The notes under the pieces: model-generated
Database searches by the model: none
Seen by the model: only the letters and a program-made list of their open reading frames with translations
Told to the model about the DNA's origin: nothing
Shown: piece after piece, positions 50,975-59,532 of the stretch
Layout of the letters: each line of letters begins with the position of its first letter
Numbering within the stretch: the stretch's first letter is position 1
Position numbers and translations under genes: made by a program
Assembly: GCA_048268485.1 (NCBI GenBank)
Contig: JBLWVL010000006.1
Location: 67,442 to 131,441, forward strand
Direction: 5' to 3'
Source: Oceanospirillum sp048268485
GTDB lineage: Bacteria > Pseudomonadota > Gammaproteobacteria > Pseudomonadales > Halomonadaceae
DNA length: 64,000 nucleotides

Positions 50975-52252
50975 ATGAAGATTAACCGCAGTCTGTATAG
51001 CGCTATTCTGACACTGCTGTCACCGGTTTTGCTTTGGAAGGCAAAAAAAGAGAGTACTGAACTGAATCTCTTCTCCGAGCGCCTTGGCTATACACCGAGC
51101 CTACCGGATAAACCTGTGATCTGGCTGCATGCCGCTTCAGTTGGTGAAGTTATTGCAGCAACACCACTGATTGATCGTTTGCTGAAAGAGTATGAACAGC
51201 ATCAGCTGGTTGTTAGCACGATGACGGCTACGGGTGCCCGCCAGGCAAGAAAGGTACTGAAAGGAAAAGGCACGCAACTGATGATTCCGCTGGATCTACC
51301 CCGGTTTGCCAACCGTTTCCTGGATAGTTTAAAGCCTGATATTGCGATCATTATGGAGACAGAGATATGGCCAAACCTGATCCAGGGATGTCATATACGC
51401 AGCATCCCTGTGGTATTCGCAAATGGTCGTCTATCGGATAAGTCACTGGTTAGCTACCGGAAATTTAAGGCAACGACCCAGGAGATACTGGCGAATATTT
51501 ATGCGGTTGCTGCTAAATCAGATGAAGATGCAAAACGTTTCATGGAGCTTGGGGCACCTATTGATAAAGTCAGTGTTACCGGCAGTATAAAGTTTGATAT
51601 CGATCCTGATCCGGAGTTGCTGGAGAAAGGACAGGCACTTAAAACGAGACTGTTTGGTGAGCGCCCGGTCTGGGTTGCTGGCAGTACACATGCGGGCGAA
51701 GATGAGCGTTTACTGGAGGCGCATCAGCTTTTACTGAAAGAGCACTCTGATGCCGTTCTGATATTGGTTCCCCGGCATCCTCAACGTTTTGATTCTGTTG
51801 CGGATCTGATTGATTCTCAGGGCCTGTCATTTAAACGGCGTTCAGCAGATGACAGTTTTACTGAAAGTGACAGTGTCTTTTTAGCAGATACTATGGGTGA
51901 GTTGATGCTGATGTATGCCGCTTCAGATATTGCGTTTGTTGCCGGAAGCCTGATGCCCATTGGTGGGCATAATCTATTGGAGCCCGCCTCGCTGGGTAAA
52001 CCTGTGCTTTCAGGAGGGCATCTATTTAATTTTTCCGATGTCGCTGAGACCTTTGACCAGCATGGTGCTCTGACTCGATGCTCTGACCCCATGGATATTT
52101 TTACGCAGTTAAGGCCGATGATTGAGCTACCGGATTTGCGCCGGGAGTTGGGTAAAAAAGCGTTTGAAGTCGTGGAAAGTAACCGGGGGGCTCTGGATAA
52201 GCAATTTACTATTATTCAGAAGGCAATGACTGAAGATAAGAGCTCACGATGA
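50975..52252 (+). CDS. waaA: Kdo transferase WaaA (KdtA)
   Basis: Adds Kdo to lipid IVA at the inner membrane. 425 residues. An N-terminal hydrophobic anchor (residues 6-24) is followed by IWLHAASVGEVIAATPLI with the catalytic Glu region, IIMETEIWPNLI, VAGSTHAGEDERLLEAHQLL and the CMP-Kdo-site segment PIGGHNLLEPASLGKPVLSG. All are typical GT30 features. It overlaps the following acyltransferase by 4 bp (ATGA). Confidence 0.96.
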   Translation: MKINRSLYSAILTLLSPVLLWKAKKESTELNLFSERLGYTPSLPDKPVIWLHAASVGEVIAATPLIDRLLKEYEQHQLVVSTMTATGARQARKVLKGKGTQLMIPLDLPRFANRFLDSLKPDIAIIMETEIWPNLIQGCHIRSIPVVFANGRLSDKSLVSYRKFKATTQEILANIYAVAAKSDEDAKRFMELGAPIDKVSVTGSIKFDIDPDPELLEKGQALKTRLFGERPVWVAGSTHAGEDERLLEAHQLLLKEHSDAVLILVPRHPQRFDSVADLIDSQGLSFKRRSADDSFTESDSVFLADTMGELMLMYAASDIAFVAGSLMPIGGHNLLEPASLGKPVLSGGHLFNFSDVAETFDQHGALTRCSDPMDIFTQLRPMIELPDLRRELGKKAFEVVESNRGALDKQFTIIQKAMTEDKSSR

Positions 52253-53163
52253 AGAAGATAAAACGTCATATCAAGCATTTTTTAGAGCAGAGACTGACAA
52301 AATCCTTACTAAGCTTTCTTAGCCGTCGGTCATTATCCCGGCTGCAGTCATGGGGTAGTTGGCTGGGGAGGCTGATGTACCGGAGAAATACCAAACTGGC
52401 CCAGATTACCCGCAAAAATCTGTCATTGGTTTATCCCGGGCTTGGGGAAGAGCAACTGGAGGACAGGGTTAATAAGAGTCTTCAGGAAACCATGAAAATG
52501 GGTATGGAGTTCGGCCGCTGCTGGATTGCTCCGCTGGAAGATATTATGTCCGACGTTAAAAATGTCTACGGTCTTGATGAGCTGAAAGCGCTTCATAACT
52601 CAGGGCAAAGCGTTATCGTTCTTGGGCCTCATTTAGGTAACTGGGAACTGTTCGGGCACTTTATTAATCACCACTTCACCTTTTCTGCGATGTATGCGCC
52701 CCAGAAAAACGAAGAGCTGGATCGTATTATTTATCATGGCCGGTCCCGGGCAGGAATGGAGATGGTTCCGGCAAACCTTAAAGGTGTTGCCAGCCTGCTA
52801 AAGTCACTGAGGCAAGGGGGCATTGTAGGAAGCCTCCCGGATCAGGAGCCGGATGATCGTTCGGGCGGTGTTTTTGCGCCTTTTATGGGTATAGAGAGTT
52901 TTTCACCGAAACTGGTCACCCGTCTGATCAGTAAAACCGGTGCGAAAGTGATGGCCGGTTTTGCGGAACGTCTGCCTGACGGGCAGGGCTTTAATATTCA
53001 TTTTATTGCGGCTGATGATGGTATTTACAGCCCGGATGAGGTTCAGGCCGTAACGGCTATGAATCGTACGGTAGAGCGGTTGGTTGCCATCGCCCCGGAG
53101 CAATATCAGTGGGAATATAAACGCTTTAAAACCCGTCCAGAGGGTGAAGCAAGGTTTTATTAG
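52249..53163 (+). CDS. LpxL/LpxM-type lipid A (lysophospholipid) acyltransferase
   Basis: 304 residues. Acyltransferase signature H-x4-E in GPHLGNWELFGHFI near residue 125 (HLGNWE). SLPDQEPDDRSGGVFAPFMG is the second conserved block, and it ends QWEYKRFKTRPEGEARFY. N-terminal basic amphipathic segment. Translationally coupled to waaA through the ATGA overlap, which argues for late acylation of Kdo2-lipid A, but the acyl donor and position are not readable. Confidence 0.92.
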   Translation: MKKIKRHIKHFLEQRLTKSLLSFLSRRSLSRLQSWGSWLGRLMYRRNTKLAQITRKNLSLVYPGLGEEQLEDRVNKSLQETMKMGMEFGRCWIAPLEDIMSDVKNVYGLDELKALHNSGQSVIVLGPHLGNWELFGHFINHHFTFSAMYAPQKNEELDRIIYHGRSRAGMEMVPANLKGVASLLKSLRQGGIVGSLPDQEPDDRSGGVFAPFMGIESFSPKLVTRLISKTGAKVMAGFAERLPDGQGFNIHFIAADDGIYSPDEVQAVTAMNRTVERLVAIAPEQYQWEYKRFKTRPEGEARFY

Positions 53164-53187
53164 GTGGCCTGCAAAAACTACGTAGGT

Positions 53188-53223
53188 AAAGAGCGATATT
53201 TCTCAGAGATATCGCTCTTTTTT
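53188..53223 (+). terminator. Terminator of the waaA-acyltransferase unit
   Basis: Perfect 12-bp stem AAAGAGCGATAT / ATATCGCTCTTT with a 9-base loop, then three further T. Lies between convergent genes. Confidence 0.92.
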
Positions 53224-53252
53224 ATTGAGGCAGGGTTGAGAGTCCGGGCGTG

Positions 53253-54701
53253 TTATCGACGCCAGAACATTGGTGTGAAGAGCACCAGCAGGGTAAAAAT
53301 TTCCAGACGTCCAAGCAGCATAGCGACGATCAGAATCCACTTGGCTATATCGGGAATATTGCCATAGTGGGCAGCCACATCGCCGAGGCCAGGCCCCAGG
53401 TTGTTCAAAGCTGAGCCAACGGCAGACCAGGCCGTTACCTGATCCAGCCCTGTGGCCAAAAGCCCAATCAGCATTACCACAAAGAGCATCATATAGACGG
53501 AGAAAAACCCCCATACAGCTTCAATGACCCGGTCAGGAACACTTCTGCCACCAACCTTTACAGGAATAACCGCGCTGGGGTGAATCAGGCGTTTAACTTC
53601 CCTTAAGCCCTGCTTAAGAATCAGCAAGACCCGGATAACCTTCATGCCCCCCCCGGTTGAGCCAGCGCAGCCACCAACAAAGGCGGCTAAAAACAGAGTA
53701 AAAGGCAGTACACTGGGCCACTGTGAAAAGTCAGCGACACCAAACCCTGTTGTTGTCGCAACCGATACCACCTCAAATAAACCGTTTCTGAATGAGTCTG
53801 CGAAGCTATAGGTACTGGTGAGCCAAAGAACTCCTATAGTGCTGACAGAGGTAAGGGTCATCAGAAACAAAAAGAACTTAAATTCAGGATCGTAAAAATA
53901 GTTTCTAACCGAACGCTCCCGCCAGGCAAGAAAGTGCAGGGAGAAATTAACCGTCGAGATCAGCATAAAAACGATGCCAATTGACTCAATCGCAGCACTG
54001 TCAAAGTAGCGGATACTGGCATCATGAGTAGAGAAACCGCCAATAGCTACTGTAGAAAAGCTATGGCTGACGGCATCGAATAAACTCATACCCGCGATCC
54101 AGTAGGCACCGGCGCAGAGAAGCGTCAGAGTCAGGTAGATATACCACAGCGCCTTAGCCGTCTCAGTAATTCGGGGTGTCAGCTTATTGTCTTTAACTGG
54201 CCCCGGAATTTCAGCACGATAGAGCTGCATACCCCCAATTCCCAACATCGGCAGAATCGCTACTGCGAGGACAATAATCCCCATACCTCCCAACCATTGT
54301 AAAAGCTGGCGATAGAAAAGGATGGATTTGGGCAGTTCATCGAGTCCGGTGATCACTGTTGCACCTGTTGTACTGAGCCCGGAAACCGATTCAAAAACCG
54401 CATCAGTAAAGCTCAGATCCGGTGTTTCTGTTAAGAACAGTGGAATGGAGCCGAAAAGGCTCAGTACTGTCCAGAAAAGAACCACCACCAAAAAGCCATC
54501 TCTTGTCCTCAGTTCCTTACGCTCCCGCCTGACAGGCAGCCAGGTAAAAAAACCAGTAAAGAAAGTGATCGACATACCTGTGATGAACGCCAGATGTGCG
54601 CCATCTTTGTAGAATGCTGAGATCAGAATAGAAGGCATCATGGTGATACTGAACAGCATCAGCAGCAGCCCCAGAATGCGCATGGTAATAACAATATTCA
54701 T
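53253..54701 (-). CDS. trkH: Trk potassium uptake protein TrkH
   Basis: Potassium-translocating membrane subunit. 482 residues with about ten helices and four pore-loop repeats: ESVSGLSTTGATVI, SHSFSTVAIGGFSTHD, SVATTTGFGVADFSQW and SALNNLGPGLGDVA. Selectivity Gly residues are retained in all four. It lies 50 bp downstream of trkA in the same direction. Confidence 0.96.
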   Translation of the reverse strand: MNIVITMRILGLLLMLFSITMMPSILISAFYKDGAHLAFITGMSITFFTGFFTWLPVRRERKELRTRDGFLVVVLFWTVLSLFGSIPLFLTETPDLSFTDAVFESVSGLSTTGATVITGLDELPKSILFYRQLLQWLGGMGIIVLAVAILPMLGIGGMQLYRAEIPGPVKDNKLTPRITETAKALWYIYLTLTLLCAGAYWIAGMSLFDAVSHSFSTVAIGGFSTHDASIRYFDSAAIESIGIVFMLISTVNFSLHFLAWRERSVRNYFYDPEFKFFLFLMTLTSVSTIGVLWLTSTYSFADSFRNGLFEVVSVATTTGFGVADFSQWPSVLPFTLFLAAFVGGCAGSTGGGMKVIRVLLILKQGLREVKRLIHPSAVIPVKVGGRSVPDRVIEAVWGFFSVYMMLFVVMLIGLLATGLDQVTAWSAVGSALNNLGPGLGDVAAHYGNIPDIAKWILIVAMLLGRLEIFTLLVLFTPMFWRR

Positions 54702-54751
54702 AGTGATCGTTTATTCATCGTTAGCAGATTATTGTCAGCAAATCTGAGGCA

Positions 54752-56125
54752 TCAGAAGAAGGTGAGGCCTACCTGGAACAGGCGTTCAACTTCGCGAATT
54801 TTACGTTTATCTACCAGGAACATGATCACATGATCATCCTGCTGCACGACGACGTCATCGTGGGCAATGATAACTTCACCACTGCGTACAATTGCGCCGA
54901 TAGTGGTGCCATCCGGCAGGTCGATCTCTTCAATCGCTTTACCCACGACTTTTGAACTTCGTTCATCACCATGGGCGATCGCCTCAATTGCTTCGGCAGC
55001 TCCGCGACGTAGAGAGTGTACGTTAACAATATCACCGCGACGTACATGGGTGAGCAGGCTGCCAATCGTCGCCATCTGAGGTGATATGGCGATATCGATT
55101 TCGCCCCCCTGCACCAGGTCGACGTAAGCAGCGTTATTGATCAGGGTGAGTACCTTGCTGGCACCCAGGCGTTTAGCCAGCATAGACGACATGATGTTGA
55201 CTTCATCATCGTTGGTCAGAGCGCAGAAGATATCGACCTCATCGATATTTTCTTCCACCAGCAGGTCTTTACTGGTGGCACTGCCGTGAAGAACAATTGT
55301 CCGATCGAGTTTTTCCGAGAGCTCCTGGCAGCGGGGCAGACCATATTCGATGATTTTTACCTGATACTCGTGCTCCAGGGCTTCTGCCAGGCGCTCACCA
55401 ATATTGCCGCCACCGGCGATCATAATACGTTTGTACTGGTGGTCGACTTTGCGCAGCTCACTCATCACTGCATTAATATTGTGGCGTGCTGCGATAAAGA
55501 AGACCTCATCATCTGCTTCAATTACAGTATCACCCTGCGGGATGATAGCGCGGTTACGACGGTAAATTGCAGCAACCCGTGTATCGACATTGGGCATATG
55601 CTGGCGCAGGTAACCCAGTTCCTGACCCACCAAAGGACCACCGTAATAGGCGCGAACAGCAACTAACTGAGCGACACCGCCGGCAAAGTCGAGTACCTGC
55701 AAGGCACCGGGATATTGAATCAGACGTTTAACATGGTTGGTAACGACCTGTTCCGGACTGATCAGTACATCAATTGGGATCGCTTCGGCCCCAAACAGGC
55801 CTTTTCTGCCTGAGTAGGCATTGGAGCGAACACGGGCGATTTTGGTAGGTGTGCGGAATAGGGTAAAGGCGATCTGACAGGCGATCATATTGACTTCATC
55901 GCTGTTGGTTACAGCAATCAGCATATCGCAATCTTCACCGCCAGCCTGACGCAAAACGGTCGGATATGACCCTTTTCCCTGTATCGTGCGGATATCAAAA
56001 CGGTTTTGTAGTTCTCTTAACCGCGCTCCATCGGTATCAACCACGGTAATGTCATTTTCTTCAATGGCCAGGTTCTCAGCCAGGGTACCGCCAACTTGGC
56101 CAGCACCCAGAATAATAATCTTCAT
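54752..56125 (-). CDS. trkA: Trk potassium regulatory protein TrkA
   Basis: Peripheral NAD(H)-binding regulator of TrkH. 457 residues formed by two RCK units: N-domain 1 MKIIILGAGQVGGTLAENLA, N-domain 2 IMIAGGGNIGERLAEALEHE near residue 234, each followed by an RCK_C domain (GALQVLDFAGGVAQLVAVR; RGAAEAIEAIAHGDERSSKV). First gene of trkA-trkH; a 17-bp palindrome lies 51 bp upstream. Confidence 0.97.
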   Translation of the reverse strand: MKIIILGAGQVGGTLAENLAIEENDITVVDTDGARLRELQNRFDIRTIQGKGSYPTVLRQAGGEDCDMLIAVTNSDEVNMIACQIAFTLFRTPTKIARVRSNAYSGRKGLFGAEAIPIDVLISPEQVVTNHVKRLIQYPGALQVLDFAGGVAQLVAVRAYYGGPLVGQELGYLRQHMPNVDTRVAAIYRRNRAIIPQGDTVIEADDEVFFIAARHNINAVMSELRKVDHQYKRIMIAGGGNIGERLAEALEHEYQVKIIEYGLPRCQELSEKLDRTIVLHGSATSKDLLVEENIDEVDIFCALTNDDEVNIMSSMLAKRLGASKVLTLINNAAYVDLVQGGEIDIAISPQMATIGSLLTHVRRGDIVNVHSLRRGAAEAIEAIAHGDERSSKVVGKAIEEIDLPDGTTIGAIVRSGEVIIAHDDVVVQQDDHVIMFLVDKRKIREVERLFQVGLTFF

Positions 56126-56175
56126 TATCAGATCTCAGTTAATTCCGCTTTGGGTTTCCGCCCGCTTTGGGCTTT

Positions 56176-56192
56176 TGACAGGTGACCTGTCA
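56176..56192. promoter_or_regulatory. Palindrome between rsmB and trkA
   Basis: TGACAGGT-G-ACCTGTCA, perfect over 8 bp per arm. Located after rsmB and before trkA, in the right place for an operator or a short hairpin. Confidence 0.45.
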
Positions 56193-56212
56193 TGTTTCCG
56201 CAGTTCTTACTG

Positions 56213-57520
56213 TTATTCCGCAGGTTTTTGCAGAACAGCGTAAAAGAATCCATCGTGTCCCTGGGGCTGAGGTAACAGTTGTTGACCAAAACCAGTATCA
56301 CGACCAAAAGGTACCATCCGGGGCCCGATCAGGTGGGCGTTAGAGGCGGATAAAAACTGCCGGATATTCTCTGAATTCTCCATGGATAAAACCGAGCAGG
56401 TAGCATAAACCAGGATGCCTCCCGGTTTAAGTGTTTTCCAGAGCAGCTGCAGCATCGATTGCTGTAGCTCAGCTAAAGCTGGAATATCGGCTTTGCGACG
56501 TAGCCATTTAATGTCCGGGTGGCGACGAATAACGCCCGTTGCAGAGCAGGGGGCATCCAGTAGAATGCGATCAAACAATTCGCCATCCCACCAGTTGTCC
56601 AGGTCGGTAACATCGGAGCAATGCAGCTCGGCACTCAGCCCGAGGCGCTCGAAGTTTTCTTCTACCCGCTGCAAGCGATGAGCTTCACTATCCACTGCTA
56701 CGACAGAAGCGGTCGGTTCCCGCTCCAGAATATGTGCCGTTTTGCCACCGGGGGCACAGCAGGCATCCAGCACCCGTTGATTCGGCTTCAGTTGCAGCAG
56801 TTGAGCGGACAGCTGTGCTGCCTCATCCTGCACACTGATCTCGCCAGCAGCAAAGCCTGGCAATAAGGTTACATCCAGCGCTTTCGCTAACTGAATACCG
56901 TCGGGGGAGTAGCTACAGGCATTGCCATCAACCTGGGCCGCTGTTAACTGATTCAGGTATTCATCACGGTTCGCCTTACTGTGATTGACCCTCAGAGTCA
57001 TGGGGGGATGCAGGTTATTGGCCTCAGCGATCTGTTGCCACTGTTCTGGCCAGTCTTCTTTCAGATGATTCAGTAACCAGTTCGGGTGGGCCAGACGGGC
57101 GGCATCAGAGCGTTCAAGAGCTGTCAGAAGTTGTTCTCCTTCCCGTTGGAAGCGACGAAGGCAACCGTTAAGCACCCCTTTGGCCCACGGCTTTTTGATA
57201 TCCACAGCGCCTTGCACGGTCTCATTAATTGCTGCATGTGCAGGTATCCGCATATAGTGCAGCTGGTAAAGGCCAACCAATAGCAACAGGTCAATATCCC
57301 TGTCTTTGGTTTTAAAAGGCTTCTCAAGGAGTTGGTTACGAACCCCTTCAAGCTGAGTCAGCCAACGAAGCGTACCGAAGCAGAGCTCCTGCAACAGTCC
57401 CCGATCCTGGTCAGGCATGTTGTCCAGCTGCTTAGGCAGGCTGCTGGAAAGAGAGTCCTGCTGTGAAACTACAGGTAAAAGCGCCTGCATTGCTGCGACA
57501 CGAACATTGGGACGAGCCAT
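56213..57520 (-). CDS. rsmB: 16S rRNA (cytosine-967-C5)-methyltransferase RsmB
   Basis: 435 residues from ATG at 57520 (MARPNVRVAAMQALLPVV). The NusB-like RNA-binding N-terminal domain contains LLQELCFGTLRW and INETVQGAVDIKK. The SAM domain has VLDACCAPGGKTAHILE, with catalytic cysteines in DAPCSATGVIRRHPDIKWLR and YATCSVL. Part of the def-fmt-rsmB-trkA-trkH cluster, 83 bp after fmt. Confidence 0.96.
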   Translation of the reverse strand: MARPNVRVAAMQALLPVVSQQDSLSSSLPKQLDNMPDQDRGLLQELCFGTLRWLTQLEGVRNQLLEKPFKTKDRDIDLLLLVGLYQLHYMRIPAHAAINETVQGAVDIKKPWAKGVLNGCLRRFQREGEQLLTALERSDAARLAHPNWLLNHLKEDWPEQWQQIAEANNLHPPMTLRVNHSKANRDEYLNQLTAAQVDGNACSYSPDGIQLAKALDVTLLPGFAAGEISVQDEAAQLSAQLLQLKPNQRVLDACCAPGGKTAHILEREPTASVVAVDSEAHRLQRVEENFERLGLSAELHCSDVTDLDNWWDGELFDRILLDAPCSATGVIRRHPDIKWLRRKADIPALAELQQSMLQLLWKTLKPGGILVYATCSVLSMENSENIRQFLSASNAHLIGPRMVPFGRDTGFGQQLLPQPQGHDGFFYAVLQKPAE

Positions 57521-57603
57521 AATATACCGCCGTAATCTGCTAAAAAGCCCCTGCAAAATGCAGAGGCCGGATTATTCAACCAACTCAGTAAAACCTATTC
57601 AGA

Positions 57604-58560
57604 TTATTGACCTAAACAGGTTTCACCAGCCATAAACAGGCTTTTACCTGAGTTTAAGATATCCACAACCGAAAGTGCTTTCTTACCCGGCAGCTGGAGG
57701 TTATTGATACACAGAATTCCTTCGCCACAGGCGATACGTAGGCCCATTTTATCGGCACTGATGACGGTGCCCGGAGCCAGATCACTGTTCCCGGTTTCAG
57801 GTGTAGCCTGCCAGATACGAAGGGTCTGGCCATCCAGTGTCGTCCAGGACACAGGCCATGGGTTAAAGGCACGAATGCAGCGATCAATAAAAACAGCATC
57901 TTTCGACCAGTCGATTTCCGCTTCGGCTTTGCTCAGCTTCTCTGCATAATTCGCCAGCTTATCATCCTGTATTTCCGGTGTGAGAGTACCTTCAGCCAGG
58001 GCATCAACTGCTTCTTTCAGTACTTCACCACCCTGAGCCGCCAGTTTGTCATGCAGAGTCTGAGATGTTTCATCCGCTGCGATATCAAGATGGGTTTTTA
58101 GCAGCATAGGGCCGGTGTCCAGGCCTGCCTCCATCTGCATAATGGTCACGCCGGTTTCTTTATCACCCTGCCAGATAGCGCGTTGAATCGGAGCAGCACC
58201 GCGCCAGCGCGGCAGCAGGGAACCGTGCACATTAATACAACCCAAACGAGGGGTATCCAGTACTACCTGAGGCAGAATCAGACCATAAGCCACCACAACC
58301 ATCAGGTCGGCATTGTGACTGGCCAGAACCTGTTGGGCTTCTTCATCCCGCAAAGAAACCGGCTGATGAACCGGAATGCCATGCTCCAGCGCCAGTGCTT
58401 TAACCGGAGTCGGTGCCAGTTTGCGGCCTCGACCCGCCGGGCGATCTGGTTGGCTATAAACCGCCACAACCTCATGACGGGTTTCCAGCAGTGCCGCCAG
58501 GGAATGCACTGCAAACTCAGGGGTTCCGGCAAAAATAATACGCAGGGAATCGGATGACAT
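57604..58560 (-). CDS. fmt: Methionyl-tRNA formyltransferase
   Basis: Formylates initiator Met-tRNA. 318 residues. IIFAGTPEFAVHSLAALLE, catalytic NVHGSLLPRWRGAAPIQRAI with the conserved Asn/His, and GLDTGPMLL; the C-terminal OB-like domain begins near residue 206. It lies 99 bp downstream of def. Confidence 0.97.
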   Translation of the reverse strand: MSSDSLRIIFAGTPEFAVHSLAALLETRHEVVAVYSQPDRPAGRGRKLAPTPVKALALEHGIPVHQPVSLRDEEAQQVLASHNADLMVVVAYGLILPQVVLDTPRLGCINVHGSLLPRWRGAAPIQRAIWQGDKETGVTIMQMEAGLDTGPMLLKTHLDIAADETSQTLHDKLAAQGGEVLKEAVDALAEGTLTPEIQDDKLANYAEKLSKAEAEIDWSKDAVFIDRCIRAFNPWPVSWTTLDGQTLRIWQATPETGNSDLAPGTVISADKMGLRIACGEGILCINNLQLPGKKALSVVDILNSGKSLFMAGETCLGQ

Positions 58561-58619
58561 CGGTGAGGCTCCAGAAAACGATCAGTTCATCAGTAAGTAA
58601 GCAGTGATCAGAAACAGAA

Positions 58620-58641
58620 CAGGCCAGCGGTGGCTGGCCTG
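58620..58641 (-). terminator. Intercistronic hairpin def-fmt
   Basis: Perfect stem CAGGCCAGC / GCTGGCCTG with loop GGTG, 18 bp after the def stop. T run weak, so perhaps a partial terminator or an RNA-stability element. Confidence 0.5.
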
Positions 58642-58659
58642 ACAGAACGAAAACCGGTA

Positions 58660-59169
58660 TTAGCGATTTTGCTCTTTATGCCGCTTATCCATCAGTTTGC
58701 GCACACGATTACGTTTCATCGTGGACAGATAATCAACAAATACTTTCCCCTGCAGGTGATCGCACTCGTGCTGAATGCAGTGTGCCAGCAGACCATCAGC
58801 TTCCAGCTCATACGCATCGCCGTTGCGATCCAGGGCGTTCAGGCGAACACGCAAAGAGCGTTCAACATCGGCGTAGTATTCAGGAACAGAAAGGCAACCT
58901 TCCTGCATCATCTCTGTTTCATCATCCAGCGGGGTGTATTCCGGGTTGATCAATACATATGGCTGGTCACGATTTTCGGAAACATCAATCACAATAATCT
59001 GTTGATGAATGTTGACCTGAGTGGCTGCCAGGCCAATTCCGTTGGCATCCAGCATGGTTTCAAACATATTGTCGACGATCTCACGGATACTGTCGTCAAC
59101 CTCAGCCACAGGTTTAGCGACCGTGCGCAGCCGGGTATCCGGGTATTCTAGAATTTCAAGAACTGCCAT
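58660..59169 (-). CDS. def: Peptide deformylase
   Basis: Removes the formyl group from nascent proteins, paired with fmt. 169 residues. All three catalytic motifs are present: ANGIGLAATQV, EGCLSVP and HECDHLQG (metal-binding Cys and His residues). First gene of def-fmt; ribosome site AAAGG eight bases upstream. Confidence 0.98.
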   Translation of the reverse strand: MAVLEILEYPDTRLRTVAKPVAEVDDSIREIVDNMFETMLDANGIGLAATQVNIHQQIIVIDVSENRDQPYVLINPEYTPLDDETEMMQEGCLSVPEYYADVERSLRVRLNALDRNGDAYELEADGLLAHCIQHECDHLQGKVFVDYLSTMKRNRVRKLMDKRHKEQNR

Positions 59170-59532
59170 GGCATTTGCCTTTATTAATACTGTCTGGGAC
59201 AGACCCGCATAGTTTCAGCACTGCTTTAACAGTACTTAAGTGTCGTTCTGTCCGAATAATCTTTGTCTCGGAAAACGTACAATCAGCCGCTTCCAGAAAA
59301 TTTGACTGGTATTGTAGGGGGGAGGTTCCCCAGGGGCAATCTCTTGAGTGGAATAAGCTCAACTTCCAGGTCTCTTTCTATTAGGCTGTGGTGAAGGTTT
59401 TCTGCTGCTGTCTGAGTGGGCTACACTGCTATTAACACCGTCGTGGTGATTGTTAATAGTGGTCGCTGTGGTCTTCTGGTCGCGATATCTCACTTCGGTG
59501 GCTACAAAAGATTTCGATTAAGGAGAGACAGG
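59170..59532. other. Divergent intergenic region def / dprA
   Basis: 363 bp. Contains small inverted repeats GTCTG-GGA-CAGAC (59192-59204) and GGGGA-GGT-TCCCC (near 59330), and a longer one at 59429-59459. No small gene seems convincing; an in-frame dprA extension covers the last 117 bp without a ribosome site. In Pseudomonas a LysM-protein gene occupies this position. Confidence 0.55.
59429..59459 (+). promoter_or_regulatory. Inverted repeat in the dprA upstream region
   Basis: CTATTAACA, 13 bases, TGTTAATAG, with a nested CACC-GTCGT-GGTG that could form an alternative stem. It lies 74 bp before dprA. Confidence 0.5.
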
